From Methylobacter luteus IMV-B-3098 (GTDB lineage Bacteria > Pseudomonadota > Gammaproteobacteria > Methylococcales > Methylomonadaceae), in contig NZ_KE386569.1 in NCBI RefSeq assembly GCF_000427625.1, positions 2,780,789 through 2,844,788 on the forward strand: 64,000 nt of DNA. Direction: 5' to 3'. The notes under the pieces are model-generated. The model made no database searches. It was not told where the DNA came from and saw nothing but the letters and a program-made list of their open reading frames with translations. How positions within the stretch are numbered: position 1 is the first letter of the stretch; each line of letters begins with the position of its first letter. A program made the position numbers and the translations under genes. Of the stretch, positions 36,371 to 45,840 are shown one piece after another.

Positions 36371-36389
36371 GCTATTGCAAATCATTCTT
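36371..36389 (-). promoter_or_regulatory. Possible Fur box
   Basis: GCTATTGCAAATCATTCTT matches 13 of 19 positions of the classic Fur box GATAATGATAATCATTATC, including the AATCATT half. It lies about 50 bases upstream of the porin that opens the FMN-binding operon. Confidence 0.45.
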
Positions 36390-36597
36390 ATTTAGAAAAA
36401 GGGGTTTTTCCTGCTCTGCTTTTTTGTACGAATTAAATGACTGTTAATTGAACACCTATCGGATTGATTTTTAGTGATCAGCTGACAGCGATAACGGATA
36501 TGAAGCTGCGGGAGTTGATCCGGAAAGCACTGATTAATTGTCGAATATCAGCGCTATTGATTATCGAGTGGCTGTCAGATAAACCGTACAAGACACG

Positions 36598-36641
36598 TTG
36601 TAACAAAACTGTAATAAAACCGTCACGAAGATGTCACGTTG
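36598..36641 (+). promoter_or_regulatory. Tandem Pho box (four 11-bp PhoB half-sites)
   Basis: Four consecutive 11-bp units read TTGTAACAAAA, CTGTAATAAAA, CCGTCACGAAG and ATGTCACGTTG. The PhoB unit is CTGTCAT plus an A-rich spacer, repeated every 11 bases, so units 2 and 3 form a near-perfect box flanked by weaker units. It ends 48 bases before the porin start. Confidence 0.82.
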
Positions 36642-36689
36642 CTGCCTTATTCTTTGCGCCTTTAATTTCTAATAACAACGAGAGCAATA

Positions 36690-38153
36690 ATGAAATTCTC
36701 TAGACTTACCTTGGCAGTGACGGCCGTTCTGGGGGCGAGCTTGTCATCTGCCGCTTTTGCTATTGATCTTTATGTCGATAGCGATACACAACAGATTTTC
36801 GCTGAACCTGGTCCTAACCGGGTTAAATTAGGGTCTTTCGAAAAAGTGGAAGAGACTGCTTCCAAGCAAAAGGCCGAGCTCGAAGAGATTCGTAATGATC
36901 TGGCATTAAAGACCAACGAGCTCAAGGCTCTGGATGAGCATATGAAGGAAGCCGAGCAGGTCAAAGTCAAGCTGGATAAAAAAGGCGTACAGTTTGAGAC
37001 GGCCGATAAAGACTTCAAATTCAGACTGGGCGGCCGTATCCATGCCGATGCCTCGTACAGCAGCGGTGATGATTATCTCGATAGCGAAGGCGATCATGTT
37101 GAAGCCAATGACGGTACGGAAATCCGCCGTGCCCGTATGGAGTTCCTGGGTACTTTCTTCAAAGACTGGGAATTCAAGAGCCAAGTTGATTTTGCCGATA
37201 ACAGCGTCGCAGTCAAAGACATGTTTGTACAGTATAACGGGCTAGAGTCCTTATATGTGCCTTTATCAATCACTGTAGGGCAACAAAAGCAGAACTTTAG
37301 CCGTGAGTTGCAGGAAAGTTCAAACGACCTGATGTTCATGGAACGTTCATTAATGGACGTGCTGAATGCGCCGACCGTAGATCGCGCCATCGGCCTTAAC
37401 ATTGCCAGCATGAACAAAAACTGGACCGGGCAACTCGGTATTTTTGGCGATACAGTCACACCTAATAAAGAACACAATCTGGCTGATGAAGGCTGGGCGA
37501 TTAACTCGCGCTGGACTTATGCGCCGATTAATGAAAAGACCAAGGTGATTCACTTGGGGGTTGCCGGCAACTATCGAGTGCCGGATGCCAAAGATCAGGT
37601 CAATGATAAGGACTTGAGATTTTCTTATGAGACCTCCCATATGTCCAATCTTAATCTGATTGATACGAAAGTTGTCGAAGATATTGACAACATCAAAATG
37701 GTGGGACTGGAAGCGAACGCTCTGTATGGGCCTTTCACCATCGGCGGTGAATACACCAAGATGTGGCTGGATAGAAAAGATGGTTCAGGCGATCTGGAAT
37801 TTGAAGGCTGGTATGGCGAAACATCATGGACTCTGACCGGCGAATCGCGCAAGTACAAGCACGGTAAGTTCTATAAAGTTGAGCCGAAAAAACCATTCAG
37901 CCTTGCAAACGGCGGATGGGGCGCATGGGAATTGGCCGCCCGTTATGCGGAAGCGGATTTGACCGATTATACAAATGGTGGACAGATGTCCAACATTACT
38001 GTTGCGCTGAACTGGTATGTCAACAGCAACATCCGCTTCATGGCGGACTACAACAGAGTGCTGGAAATCCAGAACTCGCCTCTGACCAAGGTCGGCGGCG
38101 GACAGCCTGATAACTTGGACACGTTCATGATGCGTGGACAGTTGGCATTCTAA
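36690..38153 (+). CDS. Phosphate-selective porin (OprO/OprP family)
   Basis: The 487-residue protein has a signal peptide (LSSAAFA), then IDLYVDSDTQQIFAEPGPNR, a coiled coil of about 60 residues, and an OprO/OprP-type barrel (FKFRLGGRIHADASY, IRRARMEFLGTFFKDWEFKS) ending in QLAF. Such trimers let phosphate or polyphosphate cross the outer membrane. A clear PhoB site upstream supports phosphate-starvation control. A terminator follows at 38207. Confidence 0.9.
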   Translation: MKFSRLTLAVTAVLGASLSSAAFAIDLYVDSDTQQIFAEPGPNRVKLGSFEKVEETASKQKAELEEIRNDLALKTNELKALDEHMKEAEQVKVKLDKKGVQFETADKDFKFRLGGRIHADASYSSGDDYLDSEGDHVEANDGTEIRRARMEFLGTFFKDWEFKSQVDFADNSVAVKDMFVQYNGLESLYVPLSITVGQQKQNFSRELQESSNDLMFMERSLMDVLNAPTVDRAIGLNIASMNKNWTGQLGIFGDTVTPNKEHNLADEGWAINSRWTYAPINEKTKVIHLGVAGNYRVPDAKDQVNDKDLRFSYETSHMSNLNLIDTKVVEDIDNIKMVGLEANALYGPFTIGGEYTKMWLDRKDGSGDLEFEGWYGETSWTLTGESRKYKHGKFYKVEPKKPFSLANGGWGAWELAARYAEADLTDYTNGGQMSNITVALNWYVNSNIRFMADYNRVLEIQNSPLTKVGGGQPDNLDTFMMRGQLAF

Positions 38154-38206
38154 AAATTTGTAAAGTCAGTTTCCTTCTAAATTATTGTAAAATTAGGCTC
38201 CTTACG

Positions 38207-38238
38207 AAGCTGCCTCTTTATAGAGGCAGCTTTTTTTT
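38207..38238 (+). terminator. Rho-independent terminator after the Pho-regulated porin gene
   Basis: A 10-bp stem AAGCTGCCTC and GAGGCAGCTT, with a six-base loop, is followed by eight T residues counting the last two of the stem. Confidence 0.93.
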
Positions 38239-38314
38239 ATACAAAAAATTCATCTGTTTAGGAACAAGTTTGGCTAGCGGTTAAAATAGCCGCTGTTTTA
38301 GTCCGGTTTTTTCC

Positions 38315-39850
38315 ATGAGGTTATCGTTGAAGATTTTTAGCATTATTATCCTGGTTTCGACTCTTTTACTGTCGGTTGGTATATCAATGCCAGTTGAGCA
38401 GGCCAAATGGGATCTGGAACCCGTCTCCCTCTATTATTCCGGCTACGAAAAAGGCACGGAAATCATCAGTGTTCAACAGTCTACACTGCGTGCAGTGCTC
38501 AGCAATTTCGGCACCGGCGAAGCCGATGTGCTTGATGTCAGCCAGCCCGAGAAGTTGCGCCGGATAGCCCGTTTTTCATTAGGGCTTGGCCAGGGCGAGG
38601 AGTTCACGTCCGTGGCTTTTCACCCATCGCTTGATCTGTTTGCGGCGGTCGTTGATGCAGGTATCCAGCGCGGCCGGCTGGAAATCCGTTCGGCCTCAAC
38701 AGGCGAGTTGGTTGATCACGTTGAAACCGGCTTTGGATCGGATGCGGTGGTTATTTCCTCAGACGGGCGTCTGGTTCTGGTCGCCAATGAAGGCGAGGAT
38801 TTCTGGTTTGATCAGCAAAAGAAACAATTTTTCAAAGCCAGGGGCAGCATTTCGATCGTTCACCTGGACCAGAACGGGCAGGTCGAAGCCAATAATAATC
38901 TGAAATTGGCCGATGTGACCACTCGGGAAGGCTTTGTCATCGAAGAGAAAGGCCATTTTCTGGAGGTGGAAGTCGACTGGAATGGCGATGGAAAAATCAG
39001 CAAGCAGATGGATTTTGACGGCAATGGCCTGATTGAGGATAAAAAAATCAGTCTGGGCCACTTTGAAGAGTCCGAGGTTTTTGGCTCCGAGACCAAAGGC
39101 GAGCGCAAAATAATGATTCCGATAAGTAGCCATTCGCCTAATTTACTGGAGCCTGAATATATCGCCATTTCACCCGATGCAACCAAGGCTTATGTAACGT
39201 TGCAGGAAACCAATGAAGTCGCCGTTGTCAATTTAATCAACGAGAAGGTCATGGGGTACTACAACATGGGCGTCACGGAGCACAAGGCTGATTTGACTGA
39301 TGACGGCTGGGTGCATTTCGACCAATCCATTGCCGCCTTGCGGGAGCCCGACGGCATCGCCTTGACAGCGGACGGGCGCTATTTTATGACAGCTGATGAA
39401 GGCGATACGGAAACATCAGCCGATGCCGCAGGCCAGACATTGAGCGGCGGCCGGACCATCAGCGTGTTCGATGCGAAGACAGGCAAGTTTGTCGGCGATA
39501 CAGGCAATCAGCTTGATGAGGTGGCTTTTGCGCATAATCTCTACCTGGACAGCCGAAGCGGCAAAAAAGGCGCCGAACCGGAAATGCTGGTTTCCTGTGA
39601 TCTGGAGGGTACGCCCTGGGTTGCCGTCGGCATGGAGAGAGCGGGCGCGGTTATGCTGATTTCGTTAGCCGATCCCGAACATCCGAAAGTCGAAGCGTTA
39701 GGCAAGATTCCCGGAGAAGACGTCAAGTCGCCTGAAGGTATAGCTCATTTCATGCTGGGCGAGGACCATTACTTGCTTACAGCCAATGAAACGAACGGCA
39801 CGGTTGCCGCTTTTAAAATAGTCAGGAAAGCGTCAGGCGCTCAACACTGA
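38315..39850 (+). CDS. Choice-of-anchor I type beta-propeller protein (phosphatase-like)
   Basis: The 511-residue exported protein has an N-terminal hydrophobic signal (FSIIILVSTLLLSVGISM) and propeller-like repeats (VAFHPSLDLFAAVVDAG, VISSDGRLVLVANEGE, AISPDATKAYVTLQETNEVAVV, GIALTADGRYFMTADEGDTE). Acidic loops such as DWNGDGKISKQMDFDGNG look calcium-binding. The pattern matches the choice-of-anchor I region found in some large extracellular alkaline phosphatases. The neighbouring Pho box suggests a role in phosphate use, but a terminator separates it from the porin and no Pho box was seen directly before it. Catalytic activity is not shown. Confidence 0.72.
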   Translation: MRLSLKIFSIIILVSTLLLSVGISMPVEQAKWDLEPVSLYYSGYEKGTEIISVQQSTLRAVLSNFGTGEADVLDVSQPEKLRRIARFSLGLGQGEEFTSVAFHPSLDLFAAVVDAGIQRGRLEIRSASTGELVDHVETGFGSDAVVISSDGRLVLVANEGEDFWFDQQKKQFFKARGSISIVHLDQNGQVEANNNLKLADVTTREGFVIEEKGHFLEVEVDWNGDGKISKQMDFDGNGLIEDKKISLGHFEESEVFGSETKGERKIMIPISSHSPNLLEPEYIAISPDATKAYVTLQETNEVAVVNLINEKVMGYYNMGVTEHKADLTDDGWVHFDQSIAALREPDGIALTADGRYFMTADEGDTETSADAAGQTLSGGRTISVFDAKTGKFVGDTGNQLDEVAFAHNLYLDSRSGKKGAEPEMLVSCDLEGTPWVAVGMERAGAVMLISLADPEHPKVEALGKIPGEDVKSPEGIAHFMLGEDHYLLTANETNGTVAAFKIVRKASGAQH

Positions 39851-39883
39851 TCAACCATCAGGCGCCTTCAGCCTGATGGTTGA
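39851..39883 (+). terminator. Hairpin after the choice-of-anchor I gene
   Basis: A 13-bp perfect stem, TCAACCATCAGGC and GCCTGATGGTTGA, around a seven-base loop, lies immediately after the stop codon. It lacks a T tract, so it could stabilise the mRNA end rather than terminate alone. Confidence 0.65.
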
Positions 39884-39931
39884 ACGGCGCCTTAAACCGC
39901 CAAGCGTGGCGTTACTTGAAGATTAGCGTTA

Positions 39932-41218
39932 ATGGATTATCACCTGGATCTGCACTCGAACAGTTTTCGCTCACTGGGATTGTTCGCGCTGGCGCTGGCC
40001 AATTACGGGCTGATGTATTCAGCCAATATCTTGCTGGCACGATGGCTGAGCGTCGGAGAGTTTGACGATTACAACGTGGCCGTGTCGATGATAACGATGC
40101 TGTCAACGCTGGCGACACTAGGTTTAGAAAAATATGCATTGCGGGCGGTCGCGCTGCTGCGCGACCGCGAGGACTGGCAGCGATTCCGGGGTTTCTGGCT
40201 GTTTGCCTTGCGCAGTATCGGCGCTTTCAGCCTGCTATTGGTAGTGATGCTGAGCAGTAGCCTTGAAGCCTTTTGGCTGCTGAATCGGGCTGAGGCGCAT
40301 ACCGCTATCGTCGTTTTTGCGGCTTTTTTGCCGGTCATAGCCGTGACCTTGTTCCTGGTTGAAGTTATTGCCGCGCATGGCGCGCAGTTGCTTAGCGTCA
40401 CGATCTACAGATTGTTTCTGCCGGCGATTTATCTTGTGCTGCTGATTGGCTTGTCGGCCAGCCCTGTCAACGTATCCGCTTTAGCCGCGGTGCTCTGTTT
40501 CGGCGGCGCATGGACGATTACACTGTCCATGATGTGGACCATTGCCAAACTACTGATGCCGTCAGGCATTAAAAAGACGGCGCCGGTCATGCAGGGCAGA
40601 AAATGGCTTAAAGGCTCCTTGCCTCTGGTTTTGAGCAGTCTGATGCTAACCGTCATGACCAGCGGCGGCGTCATCATCCTGGAAATATTGTTTCCTTCGG
40701 GCGTAGAAGTGGGTATCTATGCCGTTGCCGCCCAGACAGGCGGCTTTATTTCGCTGATAGGGACTTCGACCAACCGTTATTATCTGCCCATGATGGTCGT
40801 AATGATAGGACGGGGTGACAGACAGGCGATACAGGCGCTTATGAAGCAGAGAACTTTGGCGGTCGGCGGCCTGATCCTGACCTTGCTGGTCATTCTTATC
40901 TTCGCGGGCCAGTCCATACTGGACCTGTTCGGCGAGCATTTCAGCGCCGGCTATCATTCCATGCTGCTTATTGCCTCAGGCGCCTGTTTCAGCGCCCTGT
41001 TTGCCGATGTGCCTTATTATCTGCAATTCATGGGCTTGCACCGTATCGTATTAAGCCTGACTCTGGTCGCTATGATAACCATGGTGACATTGAGTTTCGT
41101 GCTTGGCACCGGCTTTGGCTCTCTCGGCGTGGCTGCGGCTTATATGACTGCGGTCATGCTGTTATTTGTCAGCTTACGCATCGTGGCGAATCTTCATTTC
41201 CGTCGAATGGAGGGATAA
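39932..41218 (+). CDS. Polysaccharide flippase (Wzx/MATE-like)
   Basis: The 428-residue protein has about 12 membrane helices and the N-terminal pattern of oligosaccharide flippases (LALANYGLMYSANILLARWL). It ends with LFVSLRIVANLHFRRMEG. Such proteins move lipid-linked sugar units across the inner membrane. No glycosyltransferase or Wzy gene is adjacent, so its substrate is unknown. It is a single gene. Confidence 0.82.
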   Translation: MDYHLDLHSNSFRSLGLFALALANYGLMYSANILLARWLSVGEFDDYNVAVSMITMLSTLATLGLEKYALRAVALLRDREDWQRFRGFWLFALRSIGAFSLLLVVMLSSSLEAFWLLNRAEAHTAIVVFAAFLPVIAVTLFLVEVIAAHGAQLLSVTIYRLFLPAIYLVLLIGLSASPVNVSALAAVLCFGGAWTITLSMMWTIAKLLMPSGIKKTAPVMQGRKWLKGSLPLVLSSLMLTVMTSGGVIILEILFPSGVEVGIYAVAAQTGGFISLIGTSTNRYYLPMMVVMIGRGDRQAIQALMKQRTLAVGGLILTLLVILIFAGQSILDLFGEHFSAGYHSMLLIASGACFSALFADVPYYLQFMGLHRIVLSLTLVAMITMVTLSFVLGTGFGSLGVAAAYMTAVMLLFVSLRIVANLHFRRMEG

Positions 41219-41242
41219 GCTTTCTGCATGGCACGGACAGGC

Positions 41243-41647
41243 TCACATCATTGTGTGCCAGAAGATCAGGAAGCTGACGACGGCCAGGCTTATTGCCACT
41301 ATTTCGATTTTCCTCAGTGAAGATGATTCCTGCCAGTAAAGCCTGGCATTGGATTTTTGCTGCGCCCAGGTGATTTTGAATGCGCTGTACCAACGCAGCG
41401 AAAGGCGCCACAGCCTGTAAAGACCATATAAGATCAGCGACAGTAGCAAATAAAAGACAATGATCTGCGTTTCATGGGTGCCGGTATGAAAGAGATGCTC
41501 GACCAGCAGATCGAATCCTTCTTCAAGCACTTCGAACAGGCCATGGGATATTTCATACAGTAATCCGAACACGGTATCAGGGATCAAAACGACAAAGCCG
41601 ATAGCGACCGAGATGGCGATGATTTTTAGATTATGAGGTGAAATCAT
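41243..41647 (-). CDS. Small membrane protein, paralogue of 47983..48384
   Basis: The 134-residue protein has three predicted membrane segments and a conserved core LVEHLFHTGTHETQIIVFYL with LLLSLILYGLYRLWR. The same core occurs in the protein at 47983 (LIEHVFHTTRHQSQIIVFYL), so the two are clearly paralogues of similar length. The EH-x-FHT-x-x-H motif could bind metal. I do not recognise the family. Both copies flank the two-component/carbonic-anhydrase/SulP block, which suggests a shared role in inorganic-carbon handling; that is inference. Confidence 0.75.
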   Translation of the reverse strand: MISPHNLKIIAISVAIGFVVLIPDTVFGLLYEISHGLFEVLEEGFDLLVEHLFHTGTHETQIIVFYLLLSLILYGLYRLWRLSLRWYSAFKITWAQQKSNARLYWQESSSLRKIEIVAISLAVVSFLIFWHTMM

Positions 41648-41780
41648 CTGGAATCCATGCGTTAGTCACTTCATGTTTTTTGTTTTTATTAAGTTTAAAT
41701 GACCTGATGAAACTGTTCTGTTTCGGTTTCGATATTATACGTCAAGCCGATTATCCTGACTTCATCGATTTTTGTCCGGG

Positions 41781-43154
41781 TTAAAGATTGCCAAACGCAA
41801 CAGTTACGCGCGTCCCCCCGGCAGCGCTGATACGGCTAAGTTCGAGACGGGCTTTATGCAGGTCGGCAATTTCCTTGACGATCGCGAGCCCCAGTCCGCA
41901 ACCGTTGCCTGAACTGCCCGGTATGCGGTAAAAGCGCTCGAAGATTTTCTCCCGCTCAAGGTCGGGAATGCCGGGTCCGTCGTCCTCGACAATCAGGCTG
42001 GGCGTGGGAGTGTGTTTTAGCTTGACCATAATATTGCCCTGCTCCTTGCCATAGACAATGGCATTATCGAGCAGATTGCCCAGCAATTCCCGCAGCAATA
42101 TCTCATCGCCGCGCACGTACACGGCCTGTTTAGGGCCTTCGAAACTGAGCTCTATTTTTTTCTGCAGGGCTTTGGGCGCCCAGTCCATACAGATTTCCTT
42201 GACCAGTGCGTCCAGATTGACCGGTTTCAAATTACTCATGCCGTCGATGGGGCCCGATTTTGCCAGCACCAGCAATTGCGTAATCGTATGGGAGGCGCGG
42301 TCGGCGGAGTTCTGCATTTGCTGCAGCGCCGGCTTCATGGCCGACAGATCCTTTTCGCGCAGAGCCCGCTCAGCCTGCAGCTTCAGGCCGGCCAACGGCG
42401 TGCGCAATTGGTGGGCGGCATTGGCGACAAACCGCTGCTGGGTGGCGATGGCCGCTCCCAATCGCGCCAGCAAGTCATTGATGGTATCGGTCAGCGTGCG
42501 GACTTCAAGGAAAATATGCGTTTCGGCGATGGGGCTCAAGTCACGCGGCGAGCGCTGGGCAATTTCATCGGCCAGCACATGCAAAGGCTTCAAGCCCCGT
42601 TTTAGAGCGCCCAGCAGGTAAATGCCGATGAACAGGGTCAAAATAATCTGCGGAACCAGGTCGGCCAGTAAAATATCGATCATCATGTACCGCCGCTTGT
42701 TCACCGTTTCGGCGACATGGACAAAAATCCTTTCCGGCGTTTCTTCTCGAATGACCAGCATGGACACGACCCGGACCGGTTCTCCGCGGATCTCGTCCTC
42801 AAAAAAGACCGGATGCGACCAGTCCACGCCCGGGTCGAATGATTCCGGCACGAAACTGTCCCCGACGATCATGCCTTGCTCGGAGGATATGATTTTGAAG
42901 AAGGTTTTGTCGAACTCGTCCCATTTGAAGATTTCCAGCGCGGCGGGCGGCAGTTCCACCGCTATCTTGCCGTCCTTGACCTTGATATCCTGAGTCAAAG
43001 ACCGGGCCGAATCCAGCAGCCAGCGGTCGTAGGTTTCATTGACATAATGCAGGGTGACAAAGTAGGAAAGCACGCTCTCGATCGCGACAAAACAAATGAG
43101 CGGGATGATCAGGCGGAACAGGATTTCGGTTTTGAGACTTCTGATTTTAGCCAT
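41781..43154 (-). CDS. Sensor histidine kinase (TctE/QseC type)
   Basis: The 457-residue kinase has an N-terminal membrane helix, a 2CSK_N-like sensor domain (YDRWLLDSARSLTQDI, ELPPAALEIFKWDEFDKTFFKI), a second helix near residue 165-185, and a kinase core with H248 in NAAHQLRTPLAGL, NLLDNAIVYG, DDGPGIP and GCGLGLAIVKE. The sensor class is known from tricarboxylate sensing (TctE). It overlaps the response-regulator gene at its start, so both are made together. Located beside carbonic anhydrase, it may sense a carbon signal. Confidence 0.92.
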   Translation of the reverse strand: MAKIRSLKTEILFRLIIPLICFVAIESVLSYFVTLHYVNETYDRWLLDSARSLTQDIKVKDGKIAVELPPAALEIFKWDEFDKTFFKIISSEQGMIVGDSFVPESFDPGVDWSHPVFFEDEIRGEPVRVVSMLVIREETPERIFVHVAETVNKRRYMMIDILLADLVPQIILTLFIGIYLLGALKRGLKPLHVLADEIAQRSPRDLSPIAETHIFLEVRTLTDTINDLLARLGAAIATQQRFVANAAHQLRTPLAGLKLQAERALREKDLSAMKPALQQMQNSADRASHTITQLLVLAKSGPIDGMSNLKPVNLDALVKEICMDWAPKALQKKIELSFEGPKQAVYVRGDEILLRELLGNLLDNAIVYGKEQGNIMVKLKHTPTPSLIVEDDGPGIPDLEREKIFERFYRIPGSSGNGCGLGLAIVKEIADLHKARLELSRISAAGGTRVTVAFGNL

Positions 43155-43818
43155 CGGTCGTTTCCAGCAAATAGCCCAGACCGCGCACCGTCCGGATCAC
43201 GGCATCGTACGGTTCTATGCGCTTCCTGACGCGATGGATATAGACTTCGATGGCATTATCGGCGAGCGCCTCGCCGTCAGCCGACAGGCGCTGGGCGATG
43301 CGGTCCTTGCTGACGACCTTGCCGGCCTGGATCAGCAATATTTCCAGGACGCCGTATTCGCGCGCCGACAGCTGTATCTGCTGGCCGTCAGCCAGCACCA
43401 GATGGTTCTGCGTGTCCAGCGCCAGTCTGCCGATGACGATATCATTGCGGAAACCACCGTAGCAGCGCCGTATCAGGGCACGAACGCGCGCTTCAAACTC
43501 CCGCAGTTCAAACGGTTTGGTCATGTAATCGTCGGCGCCTTGTTCGATGCCGTCGATCCTGTCGTTGATGCCGTCGCGGGCGGTCAGGATCAAAATCGGC
43601 AAAGGGACCTTGCGCAGCCTGAATCTACGCAGCAGTTGCAGCCCGTCCACATCCGGCAGGCCCAGGTCCAGTACGATCAAATCGAAGCCTTGCGATAATA
43701 ACAGCTGCTCGGCGTAGCTGCCCGTGGTGGCACAGGTGACCGAATAGCCATTGGCGCTCAGCATATGCATCAATCCGTCCGCCAATACCGCATCGTCTTC
43801 TATCAATAAAATATTCAT
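43147..43818 (-). CDS. OmpR-family response regulator (TctD/QseB type)
   Basis: The 223-residue regulator has a receiver domain with acidic pocket (IEDDA), phospho-acceptor D51 in IVLDLGLPDVDG, Lys in MTKPFE, and a C-terminal winged helix (LSAREYGVLEILL, NAIEVYIHRVRKRI). These bind tandem half-sites about 11 bp apart. A matching tandem site lies 15 bases upstream of its own start (43834), between it and the divergent carbonic anhydrase gene. Confidence 0.94.
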   Translation of the reverse strand: MNILLIEDDAVLADGLMHMLSANGYSVTCATTGSYAEQLLLSQGFDLIVLDLGLPDVDGLQLLRRFRLRKVPLPILILTARDGINDRIDGIEQGADDYMTKPFELREFEARVRALIRRCYGGFRNDIVIGRLALDTQNHLVLADGQQIQLSAREYGVLEILLIQAGKVVSKDRIAQRLSADGEALADNAIEVYIHRVRKRIEPYDAVIRTVRGLGYLLETTDG

Positions 43819-43833
43819 ACATTCAAATTTATG

Positions 43834-43886
43834 TGAAAGGTTCTTGAAAGGTTAAGCACATACAATTGTTTCGAATCGAAAGTGTT
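43834..43886 (+). promoter_or_regulatory. Tandem 11-bp operator and promoter before carbonic anhydrase
   Basis: TGAAAGGTT at 43834 and again at 43845, then a -10-like TACAAT at 43861 and ATCGAAAGTGTT at 43875. The same four blocks occur with identical spacing at 47759-47811. Half-sites 11 bp apart placed just upstream of the -10 box fit activation by an OmpR-family regulator, whose gene starts 15 bases away on the other strand. Confidence 0.72.
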
Positions 43887-43981
43887 TAGGCCGTAAAAGC
43901 CTTTGCCATGAATCTGAAAAGCATAACATTAATTTTTGATCGAGTTCTCATGGTCAATTTATTAAGAAAATGGGGAATGCT

Positions 43982-44668
43982 ATGAAATCGTTTGAAAAAT
44001 TACTAAGTGACAATAAAACCTGGGCTAGAAAGAAGAAAGCCAGTAACCCGGAGTTTTTTACCCAGTTGGCGAAAACGCAAAAACCGGAGTTTCTCTGGAT
44101 CGGCTGTTCGGACAGCCGGGTGCCGGCGGAAATTATCGTCAATGCCGAACCCGGCGAAATGTTTATTCACCGCAATATCGCCAACCAAATGGTTGCGACC
44201 GATTTCAATTGCCTGAGCGTACTGCAGTATGCCGTTACCGTGCTGGAAGTCAAACATATCATCGTTTGCGGGCATTATGGCTGCGGCGGCATCAAGGCAG
44301 CTTTAAGCAGGCAAAGCTCACAGCTGGTCATTACCAATAAATGGCTGATGCATATCAAGGATATTTATCGCATGAACAAGGCTGAAATCGATGCGCTGCC
44401 GACTGAAGAAGATCGCGTCAATCGACTGGTTGAGTTGAATATTCTGGAACAGGTGCAGACGCTGGCTCATACCTCGATCATTCAGCAAGCATGGCATGAA
44501 GATAATCGACCCACATTGCACGGCTGGGTCTATGGCCTGGACGACGGCTTGCTGAAACCGCTGGTTACGCTTTACCCCGATACCGAAATTGATCCGATCT
44601 TCAAATACGATTATCACGAGGCGGAAATGGCGTTACCGGAAAAGAAGCTTGCTTTCGGCCGAAGATGA
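43982..44668 (+). CDS. can: Beta-class carbonic anhydrase
   Basis: The 228-residue enzyme interconverts CO2 and bicarbonate. With the start at 43982 (GGGGA site upstream; an ATG four codons earlier is less likely), the zinc site residues are C42, D44, H98 and C101 in CSDSRVP and CGHYGCGG, the same numbers as in E. coli Can. It is cytoplasmic. It is divergent from the two-component system and lies upstream of the SulP and Dab genes, so it probably supplies or equilibrates cytosolic bicarbonate. Confidence 0.95.
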   Translation: MKSFEKLLSDNKTWARKKKASNPEFFTQLAKTQKPEFLWIGCSDSRVPAEIIVNAEPGEMFIHRNIANQMVATDFNCLSVLQYAVTVLEVKHIIVCGHYGCGGIKAALSRQSSQLVITNKWLMHIKDIYRMNKAEIDALPTEEDRVNRLVELNILEQVQTLAHTSIIQQAWHEDNRPTLHGWVYGLDDGLLKPLVTLYPDTEIDPIFKYDYHEAEMALPEKKLAFGRR

Positions 44669-44961
44669 TTGACGGTCTGGGTTGTGTAAACTTTAATTTG
44701 ACACTGCTCGCAACTTGTTTAAGCGGTAGCGTTATGTGCGCTATGGAAAAATCGTGATCCTCAGTCATTGCCCCCTCAAACTACCGACGGCCGCTTACTC
44801 TGCACAGGCGGCCCAGAGATATCGGTCTGGCCTATATGTTATGAATTATATGGCGTTGGTAGTATTTTTTCGCTTGTGGCGGATGTGGTTCGAGAGACAG
44901 TTTTGCAGGCAGGCGCGGACTGCTGAAGTCGATTTTTTAACAATAGCTTTGGAGTTCATAC

Positions 44962-45840
44962 ATGAACAAAGCACTCAATAAAATTCTTGTCCCCGTCGAT
45001 TTTTCCGATTTTAGCCGTAAAGCGTTGCCGGTCGCTCAGGAATTGGCCCGTGTCTATAAGGGCCGGATCTCACCGTTTCACGCCTATGATTTGTATTCGG
45101 ACATGGAGGGTTTTCACTATGATGTCGATAGCTTTCACGCCGATGGCGATCCGGCCGCTATCGATCAGGCCATAAAGAAAAAACTCCGGCAGTTTGCCTC
45201 GGGTGCGGTGGAAAGCGATGTCCTGGATGAAAGTGTCACGGCGCAGGATAATAATACGGCCCAGGCTATCGTCGAGGCATCCGGCCGGTTTGACATGGTC
45301 GTCATGAGCAGCCACGGCAGGACCGGTTTCATGCGCATATTAATGGGTTCTGTCGCCGAAAAAGTGCTGCGTCTCGGCAACCGTCCCATTGTCATCGTAG
45401 AGGACGCGTCCGCTTTTACCCCTTTCCGTAAAATTCTGGTGCCTACCGATTTCTCTTCGAACTCCTTGGCGGCATTGCCCTATGCCCAGGATATAGCGCT
45501 GGCAACCGGCGCGGAAGTGCATCTGTTCCATGCGTTGTGCGGCGACTTCAACAATCCTGAGCAATTCGAGCAACAGAAGCAGGAACGGTTGGCAAAACTG
45601 CATGAAATCGCCGAACAACATCTGCCCGGTATGACCGTCAACCTGAAATACTTTGTCGTCCATGGCGCCGATTCGGCTCATAACGCGATTCGCAAGCATG
45701 TTACCGAACAGCATTACAACCTGATCGTTATGGCGGCGATAGGGCGGACCGGACTCGATCACCAGCCCATCGGCAGTACGACGGCAACCTTGATCAGGGC
45801 TGTGCACACGACCTTTATGGTGATAAGGCCTGATGCATAA
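44962..45840 (+). CDS. Universal stress protein with two Usp domains
   Basis: The 292-residue protein is a tandem Usp (about residues 1-145 and 150-292). Each half ends with the nucleotide-binding pattern G-x2-G-x9-GS: SSHGRTGFMRILMGSVAEK in the first and AAIGRTGLDHQPIGST in the second. GGAG precedes the ATG. Such proteins are often placed beside SulP or other membrane transporters; here it precedes a SulP gene by 95 bases and could regulate it. Confidence 0.9.
   Translation: MNKALNKILVPVDFSDFSRKALPVAQELARVYKGRISPFHAYDLYSDMEGFHYDVDSFHADGDPAAIDQAIKKKLRQFASGAVESDVLDESVTAQDNNTAQAIVEASGRFDMVVMSSHGRTGFMRILMGSVAEKVLRLGNRPIVIVEDASAFTPFRKILVPTDFSSNSLAALPYAQDIALATGAEVHLFHALCGDFNNPEQFEQQKQERLAKLHEIAEQHLPGMTVNLKYFVVHGADSAHNAIRKHVTEQHYNLIVMAAIGRTGLDHQPIGSTTATLIRAVHTTFMVIRPDA

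Larger units (their letters stand above)
36320..36689. other. 370-bp divergent promoter region of two porin genes
   Basis: No convincing gene. It holds a Fur-like site near the left porin gene (36371) and a tandem Pho box near the right porin gene (36598-36641). The middle (36420-36590) shows nothing I can name. Confidence 0.75.

Noticed and set aside
44736-44981. Small ORF between can and the universal stress gene
   Set aside because: No ribosome site, no conserved features, and it overlaps the start of the stress-protein gene in another frame.
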